NCBI GenBank assembly: GCA_002314885.1
Contig: DCHT01000066.1
Span: forward strand, 10,116-74,115
DNA from: Bacteroidales bacterium UBA1745
Lineage (GTDB): Bacteria > Bacteroidota > Bacteroidia > Bacteroidales > UBA932
Reading direction: 5' to 3'
Length of the DNA: 64,000 bases
Shown: positions 52,207-60,219 of the stretch, piece by piece
Layout: the number at the start of each line of letters is the position of its first letter
How positions within the stretch are numbered: the first letter of the stretch is position 1
Notes under the pieces: model-generated
What the model was told of the DNA's origin: nothing
Database searches by the model: none
The model's input: the letters and a program-made list of their open reading frames with translations, nothing else
Program-made: the position numbers and the translations under genes

Positions 52207-54291
52207 ATGAAAATCAAAACAGTGAATATTATCCTTACGTCTGTGCTGCTGGCATTTGCTTGTACAAAACCAGCGCCTGAAGAGCCGATTGCGTCATTTG
52301 ATGGTCTCATTATCAATGAGGTGTGCCCAGCTCGCACTATTACGAAGACTTCCTGGATTGAGATTTATAATACGACGGATACATCAATCAAGCTCAAAGG
52401 ATTGAGGCTGGCTCTGACTGATGATGCAGTTACCGATGAGGTGATTGCAACATTGTCAGTCGGTCTGGTCGAAGCCGGTGGCTATTATGTCATTTCCTCT
52501 GAGGACGTGAAATTTTCACAGCCTATCCTTAAAGCAACCTTTGAGGAGGTTGCTATAGAGGATAAGAGTGGGGCAGTGATAGACAGCTTTTCAGCGAAAT
52601 ATGACTGTTCCTCTTCAACTGAGCTTGAGGATGGATATAGTTATGCTAGAGTTCCTGATATCTCAGGCAAATGGACAGTTACCAATGTCGCTACTCCAGG
52701 TGAGGCAAACTATAAGATCACTCCTTACACTCTTTCATCTCTTGTCATCAATGAGGTGAATCCGGCAGAAGGTTGGATTGAGATTGTGAACAACGCCAAG
52801 AAGAGTCAGAATCTTGAGTATGCCCATTTGGACAGTGCCAATGGCGACAGAATGTATACGTTCCCAGTTTCTTTCAAAGTTGAAGCTGGCGAGAGATTCG
52901 TCGTAGAGTGCGCTACCGGCCTGAACGGTTTTGTCCTCAATTCCAATGAGAATAAGAAAGTCGCCGAGTTCAGTTCGTCTGGCTTGGATACTCCCGCTGA
53001 AGGCGGAAGTTGGTCTCGACTCCCTGATATTACAGGTGATTTCAGAGTCGTATCGACAGCCACAAAGGGTGCTGTCAATTCAGATATAAAAACCACAACT
53101 GATGGCATTGTAATCAATGAATTCTGCGTCAGCGAAGGTTGGGTGGAGATAAGCAACAGTAATCTTGAATCTGCCGTAGTATCTCAATTGTTCCTCTACT
53201 ATGCAGGAACCAAGGAAACTCTTGCGGCCACCATTGAACCTGCTACTCTGGTTTCCGGAGGTAAAATTGTCAAGGATGTCAATCTCAATTCCTGCACTGG
53301 TCTCGTTCTTCGTAATTCATCGGGAGCTTTAGTCGATAAGGTTGATTTCTCTGAAGTGAAGGGCAGTCTCCCTTCATCGGTGAAGGTCAGCAACAGTAGA
53401 ATCCCTGATGGAACTGGTAACTTCTATGCAGTTCGAACCCTTTCAAAGGGCGAGAAGAACTATGGAATCAACCAGGATAACAACATTGCGCTATGGGTGC
53501 CTCAGTCTTCAACTCCAACTGTTGATCTTGAGGCTCTTTGCAAACTTGGATATGGTCAGATATTCCTCCACGAATACGCATTCAGGAACTATGGTACAGA
53601 AAAGGTCAAGAGCCTTGTCACCCAGGCTGAATCTCTTGGTATGACTCTTCATATCTGGATGCAGTGTTTCTGGTGGAATGACGACATCAAGTGGCGTCTT
53701 CCTGTTATTGACAGGGTCGGCGACACACCTGCTCGATATAACCAAGAGCTCTTCACTGAGATTATCGAAAGAGCAAAGCCTTATGTCAATGCCGGTGTCC
53801 ACGGTATTCACTTTGACTATATCCGTTTCGGTGGTACTGCCCAGAAACATTCATTCCCGGAGGATGGTATAACCGGAGTTGGTGCAATTACCGAGTTCTG
53901 CCGCCAGGCAAATGTGGCTCTCAAAGCCTTGAATCCGAATTTGGTCCTTTCTGCTGCCGTTATGGGAGAGAAGGCCCCTCAGAACTCTTATGGTCAGGAC
54001 ATTTCTCAGATGAAGGATTACCTGGATGCTTTCCTCCCGATGGCATATATATCCTCATACAACTATACTCCTACTGCCAATGCACAGGTTGCACAGTGGT
54101 TCAAGGATAGGGCAGGCAACTCAAAAGTATGGCACGGTGTGTCAACATATAACTCAAACACTCAGGGACTGTCTGCTGAGGAGATATATAACGATTGCAA
54201 GAATGTAGAGACCAATTCGACTGTCGATGGTGTCGCACTTTTCAGATATGGAATCGGCACTTTGCCTGATATGAATGACCTTTTCAAATAG
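52207..54291 (+). CDS. Triple lamin-tail-domain lipoprotein with GHL10/GHL13-like TIM-barrel hydrolase
   Basis: A 694-residue lipoprotein (MKIKTVNIILTSVLLAFACT). Three lamin-tail domains are marked by LIINEVCPARTITKTSWIEI, LVINEVNPAEGWIEIVN and IVINEFCVSEGWVEISN (about residues 30-150, 178-290, 300-410). The barrel (about 425-694) has GYGQIFLHEYAF, LGMTLHIWMQCFWWND, GVHGIHFDYIRFGG and LPMAYISSYNY, a pattern shared by the GHL10 (DUF187) and GHL13 (DUF4015) putative glycoside hydrolases. E. coli DigH, a GHL10 protein, cuts denuded murein glycan strands, so a role in cleaving the sugar backbone is plausible. Acidic residues in HFDYIRF are candidates for catalysis. The start at 52207 avoids a GTG overlapping the previous gene. 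Confidence 0.75.
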   Translation: MKIKTVNIILTSVLLAFACTKPAPEEPIASFDGLIINEVCPARTITKTSWIEIYNTTDTSIKLKGLRLALTDDAVTDEVIATLSVGLVEAGGYYVISSEDVKFSQPILKATFEEVAIEDKSGAVIDSFSAKYDCSSSTELEDGYSYARVPDISGKWTVTNVATPGEANYKITPYTLSSLVINEVNPAEGWIEIVNNAKKSQNLEYAHLDSANGDRMYTFPVSFKVEAGERFVVECATGLNGFVLNSNENKKVAEFSSSGLDTPAEGGSWSRLPDITGDFRVVSTATKGAVNSDIKTTTDGIVINEFCVSEGWVEISNSNLESAVVSQLFLYYAGTKETLAATIEPATLVSGGKIVKDVNLNSCTGLVLRNSSGALVDKVDFSEVKGSLPSSVKVSNSRIPDGTGNFYAVRTLSKGEKNYGINQDNNIALWVPQSSTPTVDLEALCKLGYGQIFLHEYAFRNYGTEKVKSLVTQAESLGMTLHIWMQCFWWNDDIKWRLPVIDRVGDTPARYNQELFTEIIERAKPYVNAGVHGIHFDYIRFGGTAQKHSFPEDGITGVGAITEFCRQANVALKALNPNLVLSAAVMGEKAPQNSYGQDISQMKDYLDAFLPMAYISSYNYTPTANAQVAQWFKDRAGNSKVWHGVSTYNSNTQGLSAEEIYNDCKNVETNSTVDGVALFRYGIGTLPDMNDLFK

Positions 54292-54297
54292 AAATTT

Positions 54298-55146
54298 ATG
54301 ATACTGATTGCGGATAGCGGTGCATCCAAGACTGATTGGGCTTGTGTTTCAAGAAATAGTAATAAACAGATACGTTTTCAAAGTCTTGGCTACAATCCCA
54401 ATTATATAACTGGTTCTCAGATTATTTCGGACATTCTACAGAATATTCCGTCTGAATTGAAGGTAGAGTCTGTAAAAGAGATATATTTCTACGGTGCGGG
54501 AGTAACTGAATTGCAATATCCTTTTATGGAAGAAACTCTCAGGACTGTTTTTACAAAAGCTGAAACAGTGTTCATTGCAATGGACACCCTCGCATCTTGC
54601 AGAGCGCTTCTTCAGGATAAACCTGGTTTTGCTGCAATTCTTGGGACAGGTGCGAACTCGTGTCTCTATGATGGCAAGAACGAGGGACTGAATGTGGATT
54701 CGTGCGGTTTCATACTTGGTGATGAAGGATCAGGAGGAAATCTCGGAAAAAGATTGATTACAGACTATATACGTCGCAATATGCCTGCGAAAGTATATGA
54801 TCTGGTGGGTGAGGAACTTGGTATGAACAACGATGAACTCATTGACCAGATATATACAAAGCCATATCCTAACAGGTTCTGCGCTCAGTATGCAAAGTTC
54901 ATCAATGAGAATCTTGACACTGATCCTTATTTCAAGGAACTTGCAATTGATGCGTTCCGTCAGTTTTTCAAGTTGATTGTTACTCATTATCCTGACTATC
55001 AGACATATAAGTTCAATGCGGTCGGATCCGTTGCCTATTATTTCAAACCTATCCTTGAGAATGTCGTAAATGAATTCGGAATGGAGATGGGAAATATACT
55101 TAAGGCTCCAATGGACGGGCTTGTCATTTACCATCTCAACAATTAG
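54298..55146 (+). CDS. BadF/BcrA-family amino-sugar kinase (GlcNAc/MurNAc kinase-like)
   Basis: A 282-residue cytosolic ASKHA-fold kinase: LIADSGASKTDWACVSR (phosphate-1 motif), GFAAILGTGANSCLYDG (phosphate-2), CGFILGDEGSGGNLGKRLI and FNAVGSVAYYFKPIL (adenosine region). Relatives include N-acetylglucosamine kinases and the MurNAc kinase MurK of Clostridium and Tannerella, which act before MurQ. It lies six bases after the barrel-hydrolase gene and six bases before the transporter gene. A route of import, phosphorylation here and processing by the MurQ-type protein is the simplest model. The exact sugar (GlcNAc, GalNAc, MurNAc or a uronic amino sugar) cannot be read from the sequence. Confidence 0.88.
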   Translation: MILIADSGASKTDWACVSRNSNKQIRFQSLGYNPNYITGSQIISDILQNIPSELKVESVKEIYFYGAGVTELQYPFMEETLRTVFTKAETVFIAMDTLASCRALLQDKPGFAAILGTGANSCLYDGKNEGLNVDSCGFILGDEGSGGNLGKRLITDYIRRNMPAKVYDLVGEELGMNNDELIDQIYTKPYPNRFCAQYAKFINENLDTDPYFKELAIDAFRQFFKLIVTHYPDYQTYKFNAVGSVAYYFKPILENVVNEFGMEMGNILKAPMDGLVIYHLNN

Positions 55147-55152
55147 TCAAGT

Positions 55153-56343
55153 ATGAAAAACAAATTCATCATTCCTCTTGCATTCATTGGGACGATGTTC
55201 TTCACAGTTGGTTTCGCTACCGGAATCAATGGCTATTTTGTTCCATTTCTTGAGACCAACCTGAATCTCAGCTCGACACAGAGTTATCTGGTGATTGCCG
55301 CCACTTTCATCGCGTTTCTCGTATTCAGTTTTCCTGCTTCCTCCATTATTAATCGCATAGGCTATAAACATACGATGTCGCTTGCCTTCTTTATGTTTGC
55401 TATTGCCTTTGCGATGTTCATCCCCGCAGCACGATTCGAAAGTTTTGCATTATATCTTGCTGCTTGTTTTGTCAGTGGAACAGCAAACACTGTTCTCCAG
55501 GCCGCTATGAACCCGTATGTGACAATACTCGGACCTCTTGACAGTGCAGCCAGGAGAATTTCGATAATGGGAATATGTAATTCCATTGCCCTCAGCCTTC
55601 CATCTGTCTTCATTGCTGCTGTTACCAGAAAAAGCATTGATGATGTAACTCTTGGCGATCTTGACGTTCCTTTTTATATCATTATCGCCGTAGTGACTCT
55701 CCTCGGTATCGCTACCTTCTTTGCTCCGCTTGAGGAAATCAAGGCAGAAGGCGAGGAGAATGAAGAAGATTGCCCTTATGCTGCCGGCAAGAAATCAATC
55801 TGGCAGTTCCCGCATCTTGTACTTGGTGCGTTGGCTTTGTTTGTCTACGTCGGAGTTGAGAATCTAGCTCTCTTGACAGTTCTTGACTATGCCCAGGACC
55901 TTGGCCTGTCAAATCCTGAAAAATACACGATATTTCCAGGTATCGGAATGGCTGTCGGCTACATCATTGGCATCTTGACTATCCCTAAATACATTTCTCA
56001 GGTTAAGGCTCTGAGAATCTGCACTTGGGCTGCAGTCATTGATTCAATACTCATAGTGCTGACTCCGGGTTATATTTCTGTTTGGTGCGTTGCTATTTTG
56101 AGCCTTGCTTGTTCCCTTATGTATCCTGCAATCTGGCCTCTTGCGATTACAGATCTAGGCAAGTTTACCAAAAAGGGTTCTTCATTGCTTGTCGCATCCA
56201 TTGGTGGAGGAGCATTAATTCCGCTTCTTTTTGGGGCTATCAAGGATTGGGCTGGCAGCCAGAGTGCATATTGGATATGCCTGCCGTTCTATCTTCTTAT
56301 TATGTTCTACGCCTACAAAGGTTATAAAATCCGAACTAAATAA
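55153..56343 (+). CDS. MFS sugar transporter of the FucP/GluP/NagP (FHS) type
   Basis: A 396-residue, 12-TM transporter. The N-terminal half has FIGTMFFTVGFATGINGYFV, the repeat FLVFSFPASSIINRIGYKHT and FVSGTANTVLQAAMNPYVTI, the last being diagnostic of the fucose:H+ symporter family that includes the Bacteroidota glucose/galactose and N-acetylglucosamine (NagP) transporters. It would carry sugar monomers released in the periplasm across the inner membrane. Its stop overlaps by one base the ATG of the next gene (TAATG). Position between the kinase and amidase genes suggests it imports the amino sugar produced by the GH20 enzymes. Confidence 0.9.
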   Translation: MKNKFIIPLAFIGTMFFTVGFATGINGYFVPFLETNLNLSSTQSYLVIAATFIAFLVFSFPASSIINRIGYKHTMSLAFFMFAIAFAMFIPAARFESFALYLAACFVSGTANTVLQAAMNPYVTILGPLDSAARRISIMGICNSIALSLPSVFIAAVTRKSIDDVTLGDLDVPFYIIIAVVTLLGIATFFAPLEEIKAEGEENEEDCPYAAGKKSIWQFPHLVLGALALFVYVGVENLALLTVLDYAQDLGLSNPEKYTIFPGIGMAVGYIIGILTIPKYISQVKALRICTWAAVIDSILIVLTPGYISVWCVAILSLACSLMYPAIWPLAITDLGKFTKKGSSLLVASIGGGALIPLLFGAIKDWAGSQSAYWICLPFYLLIMFYAYKGYKIRTK

Positions 56344-57440
56344 TGAAACGAAACCTGATCGCAATTGCGCTGTTGCTTATTCAATCAGCGATACTCAACA
56401 TGTTTGCCTGCACTACAGCCATCGTAGGGCCAGGCGCAAGTCAGAGTGGTAAGCCGATGATATGGAAGCAAAGAGACACCGACAATCCTTCCAATGTTAT
56501 CGTGTACATACCGGCGACTGAATCAACATTGGCCTATACTGCATTGTTCAAGGCCGGTAATCTTGAAAGAACAGCAGCGTATGGTGGTCAGAACAGCGCT
56601 GGCTTTGCGATTTTGAACAATGTTTCATACAATCTTGCCACCAGTAAATATGATCCTTTGAATGGTTCAGTTATGCGTCTGGCATTGGAATCCTGCGCGA
56701 CAGTTGATGAGTTTGAGTCTATGTTGATGGAGATGTCTCCAAGGCAATGTGCCGCCAATTTTGCGGTTCTTGATGCGACTGGTGCGTGTGCATATATCGA
56801 AGCGGCAGATTCTTCAGTAGTCAGATATGATGTACCTGAGGATGGCTGGTTGGTTCGTTCGAATTTCTCTGTTGCCGGAAGTGAAGATGGTCCGTCTGGA
56901 TATGCCCGTTATCAGTCTGCTCATAAATTAATGAGTCGACATCACGGTAAGTTTGCTCCTTCATTCTTCATAGATAAGATGGGTCGTTCTTTCTATAATG
57001 ATGTCTTGGGATATGATGCATCGAAGTGGGGCCGCCGCCGATATGTCTACGACGAGGACTTCATAGCAAGACCTTCTTCCACTGCAAGTATCTGTATTGA
57101 TGGTGACCAGATCTGGGCTGCAGTTGGATACACTCCAGGTGCTATGATGGTTCCATTCTGTGTGAATGATGGAGATGTTATCCCCAATTGCATAAAAGCA
57201 ACTGAGGAACTTGAGGGAAGATGTGCCTCTAACGATCTTGCTATTGAGTTGAAAGCGAAAATGCATCCTTTCCCTCGTGATGGTGCAAAGAAATACATTG
57301 ATTTCAAGGTATTCCGCTCAGTCAGAAAAACTATTAGGAAATATGAAAAGAAATGCATCGACCTGTACAAGAGGGGAGAAGCGGATGCAAGTAGCATCGA
57401 TGCACTCTTCGAGCAATTCAGAATGGAGATGAATGGATGA
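56343..57440 (+). CDS. Exported Ntn-type linear amide hydrolase (C45/choloylglycine-hydrolase-like)
   Basis: A 365-residue protein with a signal peptide (MKRNLIAIALLLIQSAILNM) ending directly before FACTTAIVGPGASQSGKPMI. The Cys of ACTTA is placed to become the N-terminal nucleophile after signal cleavage, as in Ntn hydrolases acting on linear amides (C45, C69, penicillin or bile-salt amidase groups). A further family-like segment is QNSAGFAILNNVSYN, then CAANFAVLDATGACAYIEAA. The substrate is an N-acyl or peptide amide; peptide fragments of the wall polymer are the contextual guess, although bile-salt-like amides cannot be excluded. It overlaps both neighbours by one base (upstream) and four bases (downstream). 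Confidence 0.82.
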   Translation: MKRNLIAIALLLIQSAILNMFACTTAIVGPGASQSGKPMIWKQRDTDNPSNVIVYIPATESTLAYTALFKAGNLERTAAYGGQNSAGFAILNNVSYNLATSKYDPLNGSVMRLALESCATVDEFESMLMEMSPRQCAANFAVLDATGACAYIEAADSSVVRYDVPEDGWLVRSNFSVAGSEDGPSGYARYQSAHKLMSRHHGKFAPSFFIDKMGRSFYNDVLGYDASKWGRRRYVYDEDFIARPSSTASICIDGDQIWAAVGYTPGAMMVPFCVNDGDVIPNCIKATEELEGRCASNDLAIELKAKMHPFPRDGAKKYIDFKVFRSVRKTIRKYEKKCIDLYKRGEADASSIDALFEQFRMEMNG

Positions 57441-58906
57441 ATATGAATACAAGAATTTTAGCCGTCGTGATGCTCCTATTGGCAATCAGTCCAAGCACGG
57501 AAGCTCGTAAAAGTAAGAAAGAAAACAGAATGACGAGTGCAGGAATTACGTACCTGGACTCGTCTTATGGCGTTTATGATGCCCTCAGTAAAGAGATTCA
57601 CGCTTATGCTGAGGTCGGTTACCAGGAGTATAAGAGTTCTGCTGCCCTGATTGCTCATCTTGAGTCAAATGGATTTACTGTTGAGAAAGGGGTCGCTGGT
57701 ATTCCGACTGCATTTGTTGCTCGTTTCGGACAAGGCAGTCCTGTCATTGGAATTATGGCTGAGTATGATGCTCTACCTGGTCTGGCCCAGGAAGTAGTTC
57801 CGTATAAATGCGCTCCTGCCGGAGGCGGGGCCGGTCACGGATGTGGGCACAATTTGCTTGGTACAGGTGCTGTAGCCGGCGCAGTCGCTATCAGCAAGTA
57901 CCTCGCAGAGGGACATCAAGGTACCATCTGCCTCTTTGGCTGTCCAGCTGAAGAAGGTGGGGGAGGAAAGGCTTATATGATGCGAGAAGCTTGTTTTGAT
58001 GGTCTTGACGCTATGCTGGATTGGCATCCAGATGCTCAGATAACGGTAAATGACAAGACCGGCCTGGCGAATGTTCAGGTCAGGTTTGCATTCAAAGGAA
58101 AATCTGCTCACGCGTCTGGGGCCCCAGAGAATGGACGCAGTGCGCTGGACGCTGTGGAGGCTTTCGATTATATGATGAATCTTATGAGGGAACATATCCC
58201 TTCGGATTCCCGTATCCATTATGTGATTACCAATGGTGGAAAGGCGCCTAATGTAGTGCCAGATTTTGCTGAGGTTGTGTATTACTTCAGAAATCCAAAC
58301 AGGGAAGTTGTCAGAGATATCTTCGAGCGTGCCGTAAAGGCTGCTGAAGGCGCAGCTTTAGGAACCGGAACTAGTATGGAATATGAGGTACTCTCCGGTA
58401 ATTATGAGAGACTTCCAAACAATGTACTTTCGGATCTGATATTCAGAAATTTAGAGGCTGTCGGTGGAATTCAGTACGACGAATCAGAAATGGCCTTTGC
58501 TCTTGAAATGATGAAAAACAGTGGCGTTATAGACACTGATGCTGCTCTGAGGAAGATATCTTCAGTCATCCCTGCCACTGAGAATAAACTCAGTCAGTGG
58601 GTATCCAGCGATGTCGGCAATGTGACTTGGGCTGTACCTACCGGCAGTTTCCGAATGGCGGCCTTTGTTCCTGCAGGAAGCGGACATTGCTGGCAACAGG
58701 TTGCAAGCGCAGGTATGAGTATAGGAACTAAAGGTCTTATGGCGGCAGCAAGGGTATTTTACCTTACTGCATTCGATCTTCTGACGAATCCTGCACTTGT
58801 TTCTGCAGCAAAGGCTGAATTTGACCAAAAGAGAGGAGCTGACTTTGAATTCAAACCCCTTATGGGCGATCGTGTACCACCGTTTGACTATCAACTTGGG
58901 AAATAA
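57437..58906 (+). CDS. Exported M20-family amidohydrolase (AbgB-like)
   Basis: A 489-residue metallopeptidase-family enzyme with an N-terminal signal peptide (MNMNTRILAVVMLLLAISPS, cleavage near TEA). M20 motifs: EIHAYAEVGYQEYKSSAALI, IGIMAEYDALPGLAQE, GAGHGCGHNLLGTGAVAGAV (metal His/Cys region) and LFGCPAEEGGGGKAYM (catalytic Glu pair), with the lid domain beginning VQVRFAFKGKSAHASGAPEN. AbgB relatives remove glutamate from acyl-glutamates. An exported acyl-amino-acid hydrolase would fit trimming of Glu-containing wall peptides; this is inference. It overlaps the previous gene by four bases and the next by one base. Confidence 0.88.
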   Translation: MNMNTRILAVVMLLLAISPSTEARKSKKENRMTSAGITYLDSSYGVYDALSKEIHAYAEVGYQEYKSSAALIAHLESNGFTVEKGVAGIPTAFVARFGQGSPVIGIMAEYDALPGLAQEVVPYKCAPAGGGAGHGCGHNLLGTGAVAGAVAISKYLAEGHQGTICLFGCPAEEGGGGKAYMMREACFDGLDAMLDWHPDAQITVNDKTGLANVQVRFAFKGKSAHASGAPENGRSALDAVEAFDYMMNLMREHIPSDSRIHYVITNGGKAPNVVPDFAEVVYYFRNPNREVVRDIFERAVKAAEGAALGTGTSMEYEVLSGNYERLPNNVLSDLIFRNLEAVGGIQYDESEMAFALEMMKNSGVIDTDAALRKISSVIPATENKLSQWVSSDVGNVTWAVPTGSFRMAAFVPAGSGHCWQQVASAGMSIGTKGLMAAARVFYLTAFDLLTNPALVSAAKAEFDQKRGADFEFKPLMGDRVPPFDYQLGK

Positions 58907-60219
58907 TGCGTAGATTCTCTTGCCTAATCTTTGTTGCGTTTTTCGCACTGTGTTCCTGTGGCACTCGCGACCGTTCCATCTATGCTGATCTGCTTTCATC
59001 ATTGGAAGAAAACGCTTATGTTGGAGATGATTTCCTTAACGAGGATATTCGTACTGTTGTGAGAGACTGGTCCGTCGTTCTTGATACGAGTATGACCTAT
59101 CGAGTTCATACAACTGGACTGACGGATCAGATGAAGTCCGGTCGTTGCTGGCTCTTCTCGACATTGAATATCCTGCGTGCCGAAGCTATCGAAAGGGAAG
59201 GGTTAGGAGAGTTTTATTTTTCGCAGACGTATGGACAGTTCTATGATATTCTTGAAAAGTCAAATCGTTTTCTTGAGAATGTCATTGACTATAGTAACCA
59301 CCCTTTGAATTCCCGTGCGAATGAATGGCTTTTCAAAAAACCTATCGGTGACGGAGGACAGTTTGTAAATGCCGCGCACCTTATTGATAAATATGGAGTT
59401 GTGCCTGTGGAAGCGATGCCTGAACGTTATAGCAGTACGGACAACAGACGCTTGATGCTGACAGTTTGCGACTTGCTTCGCAAATATGGGCTGGAACTTC
59501 GCGATGCTCACGAAAGCGAACTTCAGGGGGTTAAATTGCAGGCATTATCCGACATCTATCGACTGCTCTCAGCTTGCCTTGGTAATCCTCCACAGGCGTT
59601 CGAATGGGAAGGGGAGACATATACTCCGCAGAGTTTCAGAGATAAGTTCATACTCCACGATATGGAGAATGACTATGCTGTCTTTATGAATCTTCCAACT
59701 CGTAGGTTTTATCGGATGTATGAAGTGGAGAATAACAGAAATTGTTATGAATATGGTAATTGGACATTCCAGAATGTTCCTATCTCTACAATATCTGCAA
59801 TTGCGGTCGAGTCGTTGAAGAACGGAAGGATGTTCTATGTTTCAGCCGACACAGAACACGATAATCTAGATGCGGAAGGTATCTATGATATCCGTTCTTT
59901 TGCTGCTATTGACTCTTTGCTTGGAATTCACACAGCAATGGAAAAGCTTGAACAGATTCGAAGTGGTGAATCCCGCTCAGTCCACGCTATTGCAGTCGCT
60001 GGAGTACGACTTGATGCCAATGGTAATCCAGAGTCTTGGCTAGTAGAAAACAGTTACGGCTCCGCTCGTGGAGCTGACGGATATATTACATTCAGCAATG
60101 CCTGGTTTGAAAAGTATCTCTACCGTGCAGTGTTCGAGAAACGTTTTGTGCCAGAGGACATTCTTTCAAATTTCTCAAAGAAACCGTCTTCTATTCCTGC
60201 TTGGAATTATATATTCTAG
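58906..60219 (+). CDS. Exported C1B aminopeptidase C / bleomycin-hydrolase-like cysteine peptidase
   Basis: A 437-residue lipoprotein-type exported protein (MRRFSCLIFVAFFALCSCGT). The papain-fold triad is visible: Cys in LTDQMKSGRCWLFSTLNILR (with the oxyanion Gln), His in SRSVHAIAVAGVRLDANG and Asn in ESWLVENSYGSARGADG. These match bleomycin hydrolase/PepC, which is usually a cytosolic hexameric aminopeptidase; export indicates a periplasmic role in Bacteroidota. With the M20 and Ntn enzymes it forms a peptide-trimming set at the end of the locus. Its 3' end overlaps the convergent kinase gene by 29 bases, and the AT-rich composition ends here. Confidence 0.9.
   Translation: MRRFSCLIFVAFFALCSCGTRDRSIYADLLSSLEENAYVGDDFLNEDIRTVVRDWSVVLDTSMTYRVHTTGLTDQMKSGRCWLFSTLNILRAEAIEREGLGEFYFSQTYGQFYDILEKSNRFLENVIDYSNHPLNSRANEWLFKKPIGDGGQFVNAAHLIDKYGVVPVEAMPERYSSTDNRRLMLTVCDLLRKYGLELRDAHESELQGVKLQALSDIYRLLSACLGNPPQAFEWEGETYTPQSFRDKFILHDMENDYAVFMNLPTRRFYRMYEVENNRNCYEYGNWTFQNVPISTISAIAVESLKNGRMFYVSADTEHDNLDAEGIYDIRSFAAIDSLLGIHTAMEKLEQIRSGESRSVHAIAVAGVRLDANGNPESWLVENSYGSARGADGYITFSNAWFEKYLYRAVFEKRFVPEDILSNFSKKPSSIPAWNYIF

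Noticed and set aside
36486..60219. Reading the whole SusCD locus as a plain mucin-glycan locus together with the sialidase operon
   Set aside because: The sialidase and GH2 genes lie on the other side of the convergent regulator gene, differ in composition and have their own operon. The locus itself lacks fucosidase, sialidase, galactosidase and sulfatase genes and instead has peptide hydrolases.
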